A stretch of 64,000 nucleotides of DNA. It comes from Prevotella melaninogenica (GTDB lineage Bacteria > Bacteroidota > Bacteroidia > Bacteroidales > Bacteroidaceae). A model generated the notes under the pieces. The model was not told the DNA's origin. It did not search any database and saw only the letters and a list, made by a program, of their open reading frames with translations. This document shows, one piece after another, positions 35,844 to 45,250 of the stretch. The stretch lies in contig NZ_CP072349.1 of assembly GCF_018127965.1 (NCBI RefSeq), positions 186,001 through 250,000 of the forward strand, written 5' to 3'. Position 1 is the first letter of the stretch, and every line of letters begins with the position of its first letter. Made by a program: the position numbers and the translations under genes.

Positions 35844-35880
35844 ACTCCTATCCGTAGCAATACGGGTGGGAGTTTTTGTT
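35844..35880 (+). terminator. pckA terminator
   Basis: ACTCCTATCCGTA pairs with TACGGGTGGGAGT (with one G:T pair and a 5-nt loop) and is followed by TTTTTGTTTG, 33 bp after the stop codon. Confidence 0.88.
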
Positions 35881-35964
35881 TGTCCTTCTGTAATATAGGA
35901 TAATAAGACTGCTAATTTTAGGTAGAAATATTCCGCACTATTACTACAGTAGTTTTAATTTTGT

Positions 35965-36050
35965 TTTGCTGTCACTTTTAACACTTCGTGTAATGCTACT
36001 GAATATTAATAAGTTAAGTAGATGTTTTGAATGACAGTAGTGACAGCAAA
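35965..36050 (+). repeat. 86-bp dispersed element, copy 3
   Basis: This is the cleanest copy: TTTGCTGTCA (35965-35974) to TGACAGCAAA (36041-36050), perfect 10-bp inverted ends. The interior shows CTTTTAACACTTCGTG, TTAATAAGTTAAGTAGATG and an extra TGACAG just before the right end. The pckA-to-KilA gap of 970 bp also holds the inverted repeat element at 36121 and the 22-bp array at 36604. No gene is supported in it. Confidence 0.87.
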
Positions 36051-36120
36051 GTTTGTTTTGGTAAGATTATGTCCTGTCTCTTATGAGTTAATTATTCATA
36101 TAGAAAATCCCTGTCAGGAT

Positions 36121-36470
36121 TTTTTGTTCTTCCGAAATGTGGAGTGATATGCTAAAGCACTTATATAATAACGCACACGGAGATACAGAGGGAACGGAGC
36201 TAAACGCCATATTGTGGAGGTGCCGATGGCACTATGAGTGACGGAGGGGTAGCATACTGATTCCTAATAACTTTTTAGGATAAACGCTTTGTATATAAAT
36301 TGCTAATAGAACTGGCAAACAATCTCCTTTACTCTATGCACTGACTGTGCCTCTCTGGACTGCTATTATTATGTTTTAATACTCCTCCGTACCCTCCATT
36401 TCTCTGTGTGATATTTCGTCAGAGATCTAAGATTATACGGATTATTATCACTCTAAATTTCTGAAAACCC
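36121..36470. repeat. Non-coding element with imperfect inverted arms
   Basis: The left arm (about 36121-36200, with GAAATGTGGAGTGATA and CACACGGAGA) is loosely matched by the inverted right arm (about 36391-36470, reading GAAATTTAGAGTGATA and CACACAGAGA on the minus strand). A relative of one arm lies at 24151-24213. There is no reading frame of note between. It may be a decayed insertion sequence or a miniature element. Confidence 0.5.
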
Positions 36471-36603
36471 ATATTTTTGTGAACATCCAACTTCTGTTTC
36501 CCTCAGCTTGCTCTGTATGGTTTATCGTGTTGCAGGCTTACTTTATTGTTTTCATCTGATTATCAAACTTCTAATGGGGATTATGGCGAATGTATTGAGT
36601 ACT

Positions 36604-36669
36604 CCGCACCACTTGTGTTCAGCCTCCGCACGACCTGTGCGGACACTCCGCACAAGATGTGCGAAGCAT
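36604..36669. repeat. Three tandem 22-bp units, GC-rich dyad family
   Basis: CCGCAC starts at 36604, 36626 and 36648. Each unit has the half-sites CCGCAC and a TGTGCGG variant separated by four bases, followed by a short spacer ending CT. It lies about 110 bp beyond the 3' end of the KilA-N gene. Confidence 0.9.
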
Positions 36670-36781
36670 CATTACGTTGACTGAAAGAAGTAGAAAGAGC
36701 TACGATAGATATTTATTTGAGTAGCAGTAGACTATTAAGGCAAATATAATTCCTTAAATGTGTAAACTATTTCGATACTAA

Positions 36782-37606
36782 TTACTCTATTATCTTTGTA
36801 CTATCAGGTAAGATCTTTCTAAATCTTTGTTCTGTATTGTTCGTGTCAAGTACCTTTAACTGTTCTTTTGCCATTTTATGGAGAATCTCAAAACGTTGCT
36901 TTCTTGGTACCCCTTGTTTTATCATTTCAGAATTAGCAGATTCCATATTAGATAATACTACTAACTGGTTGATGCTTGCAGTTTCTCTAATATTTATTCC
37001 TTTAGATGCCAAATTCGGGTTCGCTTGAACCCATTCTTTTGCTTTACACCCAAAGAGAATTATATTTAACATATCAGCTTCTGTTGCATAGATAATCCCA
37101 TGCTTGATAGCCTCAATGTCCATTTTAGGAATAATCACGTTTTTAATAGCATCAGTATGAAGTGTATAATTGGTTTTGGATAGTATTCGCTTTGCGTTCC
37201 ACTCTAACGAAAGCGGTTCGCTCTCTTGTTCTTTTAACCGCTGGTATTCCTTTACAATGTAAAGTTGGAATACAGGACTTAGCCACATGCCAAAATTAAA
37301 GGCTATATCCTTGTGTGCGTAAGTTCCACCATACCTGCCAGCCTTAGACATAATACCTATCGCATTTGTCTTTTGTATCCATTGCTTTGCGGTTAGAGTA
37401 AATGAGTTTAATCCTGCGCTATTTCTAAACCCATCGAATTCGGTGGGATTAAAATTAGGGTTGTAAAGCTGTTCCCATGCTCCCAAATATTCTATTGTGC
37501 TTCTTGTGCGTAACCAGTTCTGTATGACATAATCCGTCCTTTCCTTGTCTTTGAAATGTGCCATATCTGTTAGGCAAATGTAGTCGCTCTCATTTCCTAT
37601 CAGCAC
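36782..37606 (-). CDS. KilA-N domain protein, N-terminus apparently frameshifted
   Basis: The first 110 residues are a KilA-N domain (DYICLTDMAHFKDKERTDYV, NWLRTRSTIEYLGAWEQ, KTNAIGIMSKAGRYGGTYAH), a DNA-binding module of phage antirepressors and chromosomal homologues. The rest is helical. The open frame starts at a GTG (37606) in the middle of the expected N-terminus. A different frame starts at an ATG at 37644, well placed 20 bp after a promoter box, and encodes MNTSKKITVQ before running into a stop. Joining the two would give the usual KKITVQxTEISVL, so a small deletion near 37617 probably broke the gene. It may still be made from the GTG. Confidence 0.75.
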   Translation of the reverse strand: MLIGNESDYICLTDMAHFKDKERTDYVIQNWLRTRSTIEYLGAWEQLYNPNFNPTEFDGFRNSAGLNSFTLTAKQWIQKTNAIGIMSKAGRYGGTYAHKDIAFNFGMWLSPVFQLYIVKEYQRLKEQESEPLSLEWNAKRILSKTNYTLHTDAIKNVIIPKMDIEAIKHGIIYATEADMLNIILFGCKAKEWVQANPNLASKGINIRETASINQLVVLSNMESANSEMIKQGVPRKQRFEILHKMAKEQLKVLDTNNTEQRFRKILPDSTKIIE

Positions 37607-37664
37607 AGATATTTCTGTACTGTTATCTTCTTTGATGTATTCATATTTTTAGTTATTATATCAG

Positions 37665-37672
37665 CAAAAGTA
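37665..37672 (-). promoter_or_regulatory. TACTTTTG promoter box for the KilA-N gene
   Basis: On the minus strand TACTTTTG is 20 bp before the ATG at 37644, supporting that ATG as the ancestral start. The 300 bp beyond, up to the next promoter at 38018, hold nothing I can support. Confidence 0.6.
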
Positions 37673-38017
37673 ACAAATAAAAAACACTTCTCAGTATTGT
37701 TAGGGTCTTTTTTGCTTCTTATACGATTTTTTCTCCACAATGAGGACAAATGATGGTGTAATGTAAATAAGTAGACAAATAAAGGCGTAGAAAAGTAGAA
37801 GAATGATAAGGTTTTAAGTCGAGAAAAGGCGTGTGAAAAGACAATCGTATAAATTGAAAAGTTCAAGTGAAGGTAAGGAAGATAGCAGAAGCTTATCAGA
37901 TGTGATTTATTGGTCATTTTTCTTCAAGTTTATCGTTACTTTAGCAATACTTACTAAACAAACTTAAAAAAACGCAGTTATTTTCGATATTTTACATAAT
38001 TAACCTCGTTAAAGACG

Positions 38018-38046
38018 TTGATTCTGAAGAATTCTGATTAAATTTG
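38018..38046 (+). promoter_or_regulatory. Promoter for the outer-membrane biogenesis block
   Basis: TTG (38018-38020), an 18-bp spacer and TAAATTTG (38039-38046) lie just before the ATG at 38073. Spacing is slightly short, so this is a moderate match. Confidence 0.55.
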
Positions 38047-38072
38047 CAGCTAAATTCAATTATTAGTATCTG

Positions 38073-39434
38073 ATGCGTAATAAGATATATACTCTCGTAG
38101 CTTTAATGATGGCTACTTTGACAATGACTTCTTGTCTTAAGGACGACGACGAGAAAACTATCGTAAGTTACAAAGACACGGCTATTTTGAGCTTTTCTTT
38201 GGGACAGTTGAAACAAGTGCGTGATACCATTGCTAAGAATGGCAAGGATAGTACTTATACAGGCAAGTTCAATGCTGCTAAGGTTAAGTTCTATATTGAT
38301 CAGGCTCAGGGTTTGATTTATAACCCTGATTCTTTGCCATATGGTACGAATCCAGCCAGTGCGTTGGCAAAGGTTGTGGCAAAGAATAGCGGTACTATTG
38401 TTATCAAGTCAACAACTGACGAGAAGTTCACTTATTACCGCAACAATGATTCCATCAATTTTAGTACCCCACGCGTTTTCCGTGTTTATTCAAACAAGGG
38501 AAGTGAGTATAGAGACTATAAAGTTACAGTGAATGTTCATAAGCAGAAGGGCAACGTGTTTAGCTGGCAGGCGCTACAGGCAAACAGCAACTTCGCTTCG
38601 TTCACAGCAATGAAGGCTGTGAGTACAGGTAGTAAGGTGTTTGTATTCGGTACGAATGGTAGTCAGACCGTTGTTTATGTTGCGTCAAAGGACAATGGTA
38701 ATAGTTGGACAAAGCTCAGCAAGACTTTCACAGCAAATGCTTATAAGAGTGTGGCAGTGCAGGGTACTAAGATTTTTGTTATCGACAATGGTACGGTTTA
38801 TAGCTCTACAGACGGCAGCAGCTGGACTACAGTGGCTACAAACAGCAGCTTGAAGCAGTTGGTGGCAGCATCGCCAGCAGAGTTGTTTGCGCTTTCAACA
38901 TCAGGTACGCTGTTGGCTTCAAAGAACAATGGTGTTACCTGGACTAACGAGTCATTAGATAGCAATGCATCACTACTCCCAGTAAGCAATATTGGTTCTT
39001 CGTTTACAGCAGTTACATCTGACTTGTATCGTGTACTGCTTGTTGGTACACTGTCAGGCGGTACAAAGAATGCTGCATGGACGAAACTTTCTTTTCGTCA
39101 GAATGAGCAGTGGAGCTATGTAGAGAGTAATGCGGATAAGTTCCAGCTCCCTCTTTACAAGAGCCTTTCAGTTGTAAACTATGATAAGGCAGCCCTTGCA
39201 TTAGGTCTTGATAGCAGTGGTAAGTTGGCTTCTATGCTTCTCTCTCGTGATGGTGGTATCACATGGAAGCGCGATAAGAGCTTTACTTATCCAACAGGTA
39301 TACAGGCAGCAACAGCTTTTGCAGCAACAGTTGATAGCGATGAATACCTCTGGGTAATCAGTGGTACAAAGGTTTGGCGTGGTAGACTCAATCGAGTAGG
39401 CTGGGCATTGAACCTTAGCCGATTGGTAGAATAA
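38073..39434 (+). CDS. DUF6242-type lipoprotein with BNR-like repeats
   Basis: The signal ends in the lipobox TMTSC with Cys21 lipidated, followed by the acidic stretch LKDDDEK that often marks surface-exposed Bacteroidota lipoproteins. The mature protein has repeated SKDNGNSWTKLS, SSTDGSSWTTV, SKNNGVTWTNE and SRDGGITWKRD segments, that is BNR/Asp-box beta-propeller blades. The gene heads a block of envelope genes in an order (DUF6242, DUF6089, uppS, bamA, ompH) that I know from Bacteroidales. Its function is not established. Confidence 0.85.
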   Translation: MRNKIYTLVALMMATLTMTSCLKDDDEKTIVSYKDTAILSFSLGQLKQVRDTIAKNGKDSTYTGKFNAAKVKFYIDQAQGLIYNPDSLPYGTNPASALAKVVAKNSGTIVIKSTTDEKFTYYRNNDSINFSTPRVFRVYSNKGSEYRDYKVTVNVHKQKGNVFSWQALQANSNFASFTAMKAVSTGSKVFVFGTNGSQTVVYVASKDNGNSWTKLSKTFTANAYKSVAVQGTKIFVIDNGTVYSSTDGSSWTTVATNSSLKQLVAASPAELFALSTSGTLLASKNNGVTWTNESLDSNASLLPVSNIGSSFTAVTSDLYRVLLVGTLSGGTKNAAWTKLSFRQNEQWSYVESNADKFQLPLYKSLSVVNYDKAALALGLDSSGKLASMLLSRDGGITWKRDKSFTYPTGIQAATAFAATVDSDEYLWVISGTKVWRGRLNRVGWALNLSRLVE

Positions 39435-39454
39435 GCTGTTAAAACAGGACAACA

Positions 39455-40147
39455 ATGAAACGTGTCTTCATCAACCTCCTCCTCTTTCTTGCTGCTACGC
39501 CTCTATGGGCGCAGTCGGATCCGGAGTATAAGATGGAGATAGGTGCCGGTGTCGGTATGATGGGTTACTTAGGCGACTTTAATGAGTCGTTGTTCAAAGA
39601 CCTACAGCCGATGGGAACGGTGCTGGCAAGATATAATATCAGTCCTTATATGGGATTAAAGATGAACGTATCGTTTGGAAAGATGAAAGGTTCGTCGGCT
39701 GATGTCAAGACTTACTATCCACGTTTTGCCTCGGCTCCCTATACATTCGACAATTCATTGGTTGATGTAGGCTTTGCATACGAGTATAACTTCCTGCCGT
39801 ATGGTACGGGTCGTGACTATCGTGGTGCACAGCGTTTGTCGCCTTACGCAATGATAGGATTGGGTGCCACCTACGTTAATATTAAGGGTGGCGACAGTAA
39901 GTCGGTGCTCACTGCGAATCTTCCAATCGGATTGGGTGTGAAGTATAAGGTGAGCGAACGAATGAACGTAGGATTGGAATGGGCTTTACACTTCTCGCTC
40001 AGCGATGAGTTAGACGGACAGAAAGACCCCTACGGCATTAAGAGTAGCGGACTCTTTAAGAATACAGACAGCTATTCAACCCTACAGTTGACGTTCTCTT
40101 ATAGTTTCATGGCAAAGTGTAAGACTTGTCATAACGAGGACGAGTAA
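39455..40147 (+). CDS. DUF6089-type outer-membrane beta-barrel protein
   Basis: A signal peptide (1-19, ending LWAQ) is followed by a small beta-barrel. Alternating strands are visible as MEIGAGVGMMGYLGDF, VLARYNISPYMGLKMNVSFG, DVGFAYEYNFLPYG and STLQLTFSYSF. A short tail with CKTC follows. It begins 20 bp after the preceding stop and belongs to the same operon. The family lies next to uppS and bamA in related genomes, implying an outer-membrane biogenesis role that is not defined. Confidence 0.85.
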   Translation: MKRVFINLLLFLAATPLWAQSDPEYKMEIGAGVGMMGYLGDFNESLFKDLQPMGTVLARYNISPYMGLKMNVSFGKMKGSSADVKTYYPRFASAPYTFDNSLVDVGFAYEYNFLPYGTGRDYRGAQRLSPYAMIGLGATYVNIKGGDSKSVLTANLPIGLGVKYKVSERMNVGLEWALHFSLSDELDGQKDPYGIKSSGLFKNTDSYSTLQLTFSYSFMAKCKTCHNEDE

Positions 40148-40245
40148 GGGAAGTTAGTTTCCACCTATTATATATAGGTAATGTCTAAAGCGTGCAGACG
40201 TAAGTGCTGTACAGAACAAAACATAGGTTAATCTCTTCAAAAGAT

Positions 40246-40998
40246 ATGGCAGAAGAATTAGATATGACACGAATACCCCAGCATATTGCCATCACAATGG
40301 ATGGTAATGGACGTTGGGCAACCGAACGCAATAAGCCACGCTCCTACGGACATCAGGCAGGAGTGGATACCGTTCGTCGCATAACATCAGAATGTGTACG
40401 ATTGGGTGTGAAGTTTCTCACGCTCTATACCTTCTCAACAGAGAACTGGAATCGCCCTACGGATGAGATTGCTGCGTTGATGGGACTTGTGCTTACGTCT
40501 TTGGAAGATGAAATCTTCATGAAGAATAATGTGCGTTTCCGTGTTATTGGTGACATGGCACGTCTGCCAGAAGAAGTGCAGAAGAAGTTGCGTGAGACTG
40601 AAGAGCATACAGCGAAGAACTCTGCAATGACAATGGTTGTGGCGCTTAGCTACAGTGCACGTTGGGAGATAGCCAAAGCAATGAGGGAGATTGTTGCAGA
40701 GCATCAGGCAAACAGCTCTGAACCTATACGTCCCGAAACGATTACAGAAGAGATGATTAGCGAGCATTTGGAAACAAACTTTATGCCTGACCCAGACCTC
40801 TTGATTAGAACGGGTGGTGAGCTTCGCATCTCAAATTACCTCTTATGGCAGATAGCTTACTCTGAGCTATATTTCTGTGATACCTATTGGCCTGACTTTG
40901 ATGAACAGGACTTGCAGAAAGCCATTGTGAGTTTCCAGAGCAGACAACGTCGCTTTGGAAAGACAGAGAAACAAGTAGAAGAAAACGAAAACAATTAA
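40246..40998 (+). CDS. uppS: Undecaprenyl diphosphate synthase (isoprenyl transferase)
   Basis: [13 protein letters not shown] (13-25, with catalytic Asp19) is the signature of cis-prenyltransferases. [24 protein letters not shown] and [23 protein letters not shown] motifs follow in order. The enzyme makes the C55 lipid carrier for peptidoglycan and surface glycans. I use the ATG at 40246 (250 aa); a GTG at 40204 would add 14 residues with no family support. It lies 12 bp before bamA. Confidence 0.95.
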   Translation: MAEELDMTRIPQHIAITMDGNGRWATERNKPRSYGHQAGVDTVRRITSECVRLGVKFLTLYTFSTENWNRPTDEIAALMGLVLTSLEDEIFMKNNVRFRVIGDMARLPEEVQKKLRETEEHTAKNSAMTMVVALSYSARWEIAKAMREIVAEHQANSSEPIRPETITEEMISEHLETNFMPDPDLLIRTGGELRISNYLLWQIAYSELYFCDTYWPDFDEQDLQKAIVSFQSRQRRFGKTEKQVEENENN

Positions 40999-41010
40999 GT
41001 TACGCGATAG

Positions 41011-43626
41011 ATGACTAAAATAAATAAGGTGTTAATGCTCCTTGCACTCTCTGGAGTTTCGCTCACGATGAGTGCACAGCAGAAGATTGTAACCCCAGAT
41101 ATCGTATATTCAGGTACTCCTAAGACTTACAAGTTAGCAGGACTGACCGTTACTGGTATTGATGGCTATGAGGATTATGTCCTCACTGGTATCTCAGGAC
41201 TCACTGTTGGACAGGAGTTGGAGGTTCCGGGTACGGCTATCACAGATGCTGTGAAGCGTTACTGGAAGCATGGACTCTTCTCAGATGTTTCCATTTCGGC
41301 TGACTCTATTGTGGGAGATAATATCTATTTGAAGATACACCTCGCACCACGTCCTCGTATTTCTACCATTAACTATAATGGACTGAAGAAGACAGAGCGT
41401 GAGGATATGGAAAAGAAACTCGGTCTCTTGAAGGGTGGACAGATTACGCCTAACATGATTGACCGTGCGAAGATACTTGCAAAGAAGTACTTTGAAGACA
41501 AGGGTTATAAGAATGCTGAGGTCTTCATCCGTCAGCGTGACGATGTAGCAGCTAAGAATCAGGTTATCCTTGATATCGATGTAGATAAGAAGGAGAAGCT
41601 GAAGGTGCGTACGATTACGATTGATGGCGACAACCAGTTGGGCGAAAAGAAGATTAAAGGAAGCATGTTTAGTAAGGGTGCCTTTGCTAAAACCCATGAG
41701 GCTGGTAAGCTTTCTAATCTTTTAAAGTCAAAGAAGTTCACTCCAGAGCGTTGGGCTGAGGATAAGAAGAACCTTATCACGAAGTATAACGAGTATGGAT
41801 ATCGTGATGCTATCATTCTGAAAGATAGTGTGTGGAACGTTGATCCAAAGCATGTAGATATCTATGTAAAGGTAGATGAGGGTAAGAAGTATTATATCCG
41901 TAACATCAAATGGGTAGGTAATACTGTTTACTCAACCGACTATTTGTCACGTCTACTTGATATGAAGAAAGGCGACGTGTACAACCAGACTTATATGAAT
42001 AAGCGTCTTTCACAAGATGAGGATGCTGTGGGTAATGCTTACTGGAACAATGGTTACCTCTTCTATAACCTTCAACCAACAGAGGTGAATATTGTCGGTG
42101 ACTCTATTGACCTTGAGATGCGTATCACTGAAGGACAGCAGGCACGTATCAACCGTGTGAGGATTAATGGTAATGATCGTCTTTACGAGAATGTTGTTCG
42201 TCGTGAGTTGCGTACAAAACCAGGCGACCTCTTCTCTAAGGAAGCACTCCAGCGTTCTGCACGTGAGTTGGCTTCAATGGGACACTTCGACCCAGAGGCT
42301 ATCAATCCAGTACCAGAACCAAACTATGAGGACGGTACTGTTGATATCAACTATAACCTCAAGCAGAAGTCAAACGACCAGGTTGAGCTTTCACTTGGTT
42401 GGGGTCAGACTGGTGTTATCGGTCGTGTCGGCTTGAAGTTGAATAACTTCTCAATGGCAAACCTCTTCCGCAAGAATCGTGAGCATCGTGGTATTATGCC
42501 TATCGGTGATGGTGAGACACTTTCATTGGGTGCACAGACCAACGGTACTTACTACCAGTCATACAATGCCCAGTACTCAACCAACTGGTTGGGTGGTAAG
42601 CGTCCTATACAATTCAGCGTGGGTATGTCATATTCAAAGCAGACAGACGTATCAAGCAACTATTATAACAGTGGTTACTTGAATAACTATAACAACTATC
42701 GTTACGGTTATGGTAACTACAATTACAATAGCTACGAGAATTATTATGACCCAGACAAGTATGTGAAACTCTTTAGTATCTATGCTGGTTGGGGTAAGCG
42801 TTTGAGCTGGCCTGATGACTATTTCACCTTATCACTCCAGTTGCAGTATCAGCGATACATGTTGCGTAATTGGCGTTACTTCATTATGTCGAACGGTTCA
42901 GCGAACAACTTGAATCTCAACATCGCACTTAATCGTACGTCAACAGATAACCAACTCTTCCCACGTCGTGGTTCTGACTTCTCTGTATCATTGACGATTA
43001 CTCCGCCTTGGTCTAAGTGGGATCATAAGGACTATGCTCACTTGGCAACCGACCGTAACTCTCCAACCTACTCACAGGAGCAGCAGGAGAAGTATCGTTG
43101 GGTTGAGTATCATAAGTGGAAGTTCAAGGCTCGTACCTTTACAGCCCTCACAAGCGGTCAGAAGTGTTTCGTCTTGATGACCCGTGTTGAGTTCGGATTA
43201 TTGGGAAGTTATAATAAAAACAAGAAAAGTCCGTTTGAAACCTACTACATGGGTGGTGATGGTATGAGTGGATACTCTACTGGTTACGCTGAGGAGACAA
43301 TCGGTCTTCGTGGTTACGAGAATGGTTCACTCACTCCATATGGTGCCGAGGGCTATGCTTACAGCCGTATGTCATTGGAGCTTCGCTATCCATTCCTCTT
43401 GGGTAATACAACCATTTATGGTCTTGGATTTGTAGAGGCTGGTAACGCATGGACAGAGACAAGCAAGTTCAATCCATTTGACATGAAGCGTTCTGCTGGT
43501 CTTGGTGTTCGTATCTTCCTCCCAATGGTGGGTATGATGGGTATCGACTGGGCTTATGGTTTCGACAAGGTATTTGGTACAAAGGGTGGTAGCCAGTTCC
43601 ACTTTATCCTTGGACAAGAATTCTAA
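41011..43626 (+). CDS. bamA: BamA, outer-membrane protein assembly factor
   Basis: The 871-aa protein has a signal peptide, tandem POTRA domains (about 40-430; for example ISTINYNGLKKTERE, VRTITIDGDNQLGEKK, IRNIKWVGNTVYST, INRVRINGNDRLYENVVRREL) and a C-terminal 16-stranded barrel ending HFILGQEF with the terminal Phe signal. GLRGYENG near 770 fits the conserved VRGF/Y loop motif. It inserts beta-barrel proteins into the outer membrane. A Tyr/Asn-rich barrel loop (NYNNYRYGYGNYNYNSYEN, about 555-573) is an unusual lineage-specific insertion. Confidence 0.96.
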   Translation: MTKINKVLMLLALSGVSLTMSAQQKIVTPDIVYSGTPKTYKLAGLTVTGIDGYEDYVLTGISGLTVGQELEVPGTAITDAVKRYWKHGLFSDVSISADSIVGDNIYLKIHLAPRPRISTINYNGLKKTEREDMEKKLGLLKGGQITPNMIDRAKILAKKYFEDKGYKNAEVFIRQRDDVAAKNQVILDIDVDKKEKLKVRTITIDGDNQLGEKKIKGSMFSKGAFAKTHEAGKLSNLLKSKKFTPERWAEDKKNLITKYNEYGYRDAIILKDSVWNVDPKHVDIYVKVDEGKKYYIRNIKWVGNTVYSTDYLSRLLDMKKGDVYNQTYMNKRLSQDEDAVGNAYWNNGYLFYNLQPTEVNIVGDSIDLEMRITEGQQARINRVRINGNDRLYENVVRRELRTKPGDLFSKEALQRSARELASMGHFDPEAINPVPEPNYEDGTVDINYNLKQKSNDQVELSLGWGQTGVIGRVGLKLNNFSMANLFRKNREHRGIMPIGDGETLSLGAQTNGTYYQSYNAQYSTNWLGGKRPIQFSVGMSYSKQTDVSSNYYNSGYLNNYNNYRYGYGNYNYNSYENYYDPDKYVKLFSIYAGWGKRLSWPDDYFTLSLQLQYQRYMLRNWRYFIMSNGSANNLNLNIALNRTSTDNQLFPRRGSDFSVSLTITPPWSKWDHKDYAHLATDRNSPTYSQEQQEKYRWVEYHKWKFKARTFTALTSGQKCFVLMTRVEFGLLGSYNKNKKSPFETYYMGGDGMSGYSTGYAEETIGLRGYENGSLTPYGAEGYAYSRMSLELRYPFLLGNTTIYGLGFVEAGNAWTETSKFNPFDMKRSAGLGVRIFLPMVGMMGIDWAYGFDKVFGTKGGSQFHFILGQEF

Positions 43627-43697
43627 GTAGAAGTCAAAGGGTAAAGAAATAACTGCAAGATTGCCCTAAAATAGAATTATTAAAAGAAGAAAAGTGT

Positions 43698-44243
43698 ATG
43701 AGAAAATGTATATTAAAGAAAGGTTTAGGAGTAATGTTTCTTCTTTACCTATTTGCTTTCTCACCTTTGACAGCTTCAGCACAGAAGTTTGCACTGATTG
43801 ATATGGAGTATATCCTCAAGAATGTGCCAGCTTACGAGCGTGCAAATGAGCAGTTGAATCAGGTAAGTAAGAAGTGGCAGGCTGAGGTTGAGGCTCTCAA
43901 CACAGAGGCTTCTACCATGTATAAGAATTATCAGAATGAGGTTGTCTTCCTTTCTCAGGACCAGAAGAAGAAGAGACAAGAAGCGATTATGGCGAAGGAA
44001 AAGCAGGCATCCGACCTCAAGCGTAAGTACTTTGGTCCAGAAGGCGAGCTCTTTAAGAAGCGTACCAGTCTGATTACTCCTATACAGGATGAGATTTATA
44101 ACGCTGTAAAAGATATCTCAGACCAGCGCGGTTATAGTTTGGTTATCGACCGTTCAAGCAATGCCGCTGGTATTATCTATGGTTCACCAAAGGTGGATAT
44201 TAGTAATGAGGTACTGCAGAAGTTAGGATATTCTTATCAGTAA
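43698..44243 (+). CDS. OmpH/Skp family periplasmic chaperone, copy 1
   Basis: A long signal peptide (1-29, ending ASAQ) precedes the Skp fold. KFALIDMEYILKNVPAYERAN starts the body, a Lys/Gln/Glu-rich coiled coil (about 60-120) forms the arm, and IYNAVKDISDQRGYSLVIDRSS closes it. Skp-like proteins hold unfolded outer-membrane proteins for BamA, whose gene is 71 bp upstream. The arms here have the DQKKKRQEAIMAKEKQ pattern and are longer than in the next paralogue. Confidence 0.9.
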   Translation: MRKCILKKGLGVMFLLYLFAFSPLTASAQKFALIDMEYILKNVPAYERANEQLNQVSKKWQAEVEALNTEASTMYKNYQNEVVFLSQDQKKKRQEAIMAKEKQASDLKRKYFGPEGELFKKRTSLITPIQDEIYNAVKDISDQRGYSLVIDRSSNAAGIIYGSPKVDISNEVLQKLGYSYQ

Positions 44244-44379
44244 GGAGTCTTTGTGCTATGTAAAATAGCTGCCTTAAGAAGCCTATCTACTATAGGAATT
44301 ATAGTCACACTGGATAAGTTAGAAATGCTATCACCGCAGATAAAAAGTAAATTAATAAACAATTAAACAATAAAAAGAA

Positions 44380-44883
44380 ATGAAGAAGTTATTTTTGATG
44401 TTGATGCTTTGCGCACCAATGACATTGTTCGCACAGAAGTTTGGTCACCTTGACTCACAGGCTCTCCTCCAGTCACTCCCAGAGGCTACAGCTGTTCAGA
44501 GTAAGCTCGAGGCTAAGGGTAAGGAGTATCAGAAGCAGATCGAAGACATGCAGTCAGAGTTGCAGCGTCAGGCAGAGGCTTATGACAAGTCTAAGAGCAC
44601 AATGAACGCTACAAAGCAGGCTGAGACAGAGAAGAGCTTGCAGGATATGTACAACAAGATTCAGCAGACTGCTCAGGACAACCAGAAGGCGTTCAATGAG
44701 GAGCAGCAGAAGCAGCTCGGCCCTGTCCTTGAGAAGGTTCGTAACGCTATCGCAGCTGTTGCTAAGGCAGGTAACTATGTTTACATCATGGAGAAGGCAG
44801 CTGGTCAGCCATTGTATATCAACGAGGCACTCAGCAAGGATATCACTGCAGAGGTAAAGGCTCAGTTGGCTAAGATGAAGTAA
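44380..44883 (+). CDS. OmpH/Skp family periplasmic chaperone, copy 2
   Basis: It has a signal peptide (1-19, LFAQ), then KFGHLDSQALLQSLPEA, a coiled-coil arm (about 40-115, Gln/Lys/Glu-rich) and the closing GNYVYIMEKAAGQPLYINE. Codon usage is strongly biased, like that of pckA, so this copy is probably the most highly expressed of the three. It is 136 bp downstream of copy 1 with no terminator between. Confidence 0.92.
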   Translation: MKKLFLMLMLCAPMTLFAQKFGHLDSQALLQSLPEATAVQSKLEAKGKEYQKQIEDMQSELQRQAEAYDKSKSTMNATKQAETEKSLQDMYNKIQQTAQDNQKAFNEEQQKQLGPVLEKVRNAIAAVAKAGNYVYIMEKAAGQPLYINEALSKDITAEVKAQLAKMK

Positions 44884-45008
44884 TACATTGCGGGTGCCTT
44901 TGCCCCGTAGTTGATTCTCCTTGATTTAGCGGTCTTTTAAGTCCTTGGGATAGGTGATAATTCCTACTTTGGCTCGTCTTTGAGAGTGCATTATGATGAT
45001 GACTCGGA

Positions 45009-45096
45009 TTTATTTTCATGATAAAAAGAAATTATTTACGTGAAAAGAAATATTTATTTTCATGAAAGAAAATACTTATCTTCATGAAAAGAATTC
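45009..45096. repeat. Four tandem 22-bp units, AT-rich dyad family
   Basis: Units start at 45009, 45031, 45053 and 45075 around CATGA or CGTGA (45017, 45039, 45061, 45083). They have the same sequence type, period and copy number as the array at 4866, 40 kb away. The array lies between ompH copies 2 and 3, before a terminator, in a 367-bp gap. Confidence 0.9.
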
Positions 45097-45173
45097 GGAA
45101 AAGATGGTCAATAGGGTAGGAGATAAGCCTCTCCAATCAATGGACTAACACTATTTTAGAGGAGAAAAAAGGG

Positions 45174-45220
45174 TGAGGTCACCGCACGGATATATGTTCT
45201 TGCGATGACCTCATTTTTGT
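45174..45220 (+). terminator. Terminator between ompH copies 2 and 3
   Basis: TGAGGTCA (45174-45181) pairs with TGACCTCA (45206-45213), with an inner CGCA/TGCG pair, and is followed by TTTTTGTTTA. It lies only about 30 bp before the next ATG, so copy 3 either has its own start site or depends on read-through. Confidence 0.8.
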
Positions 45221-45250
45221 TTATATATTGAAGAGATAATAAAAAACATA

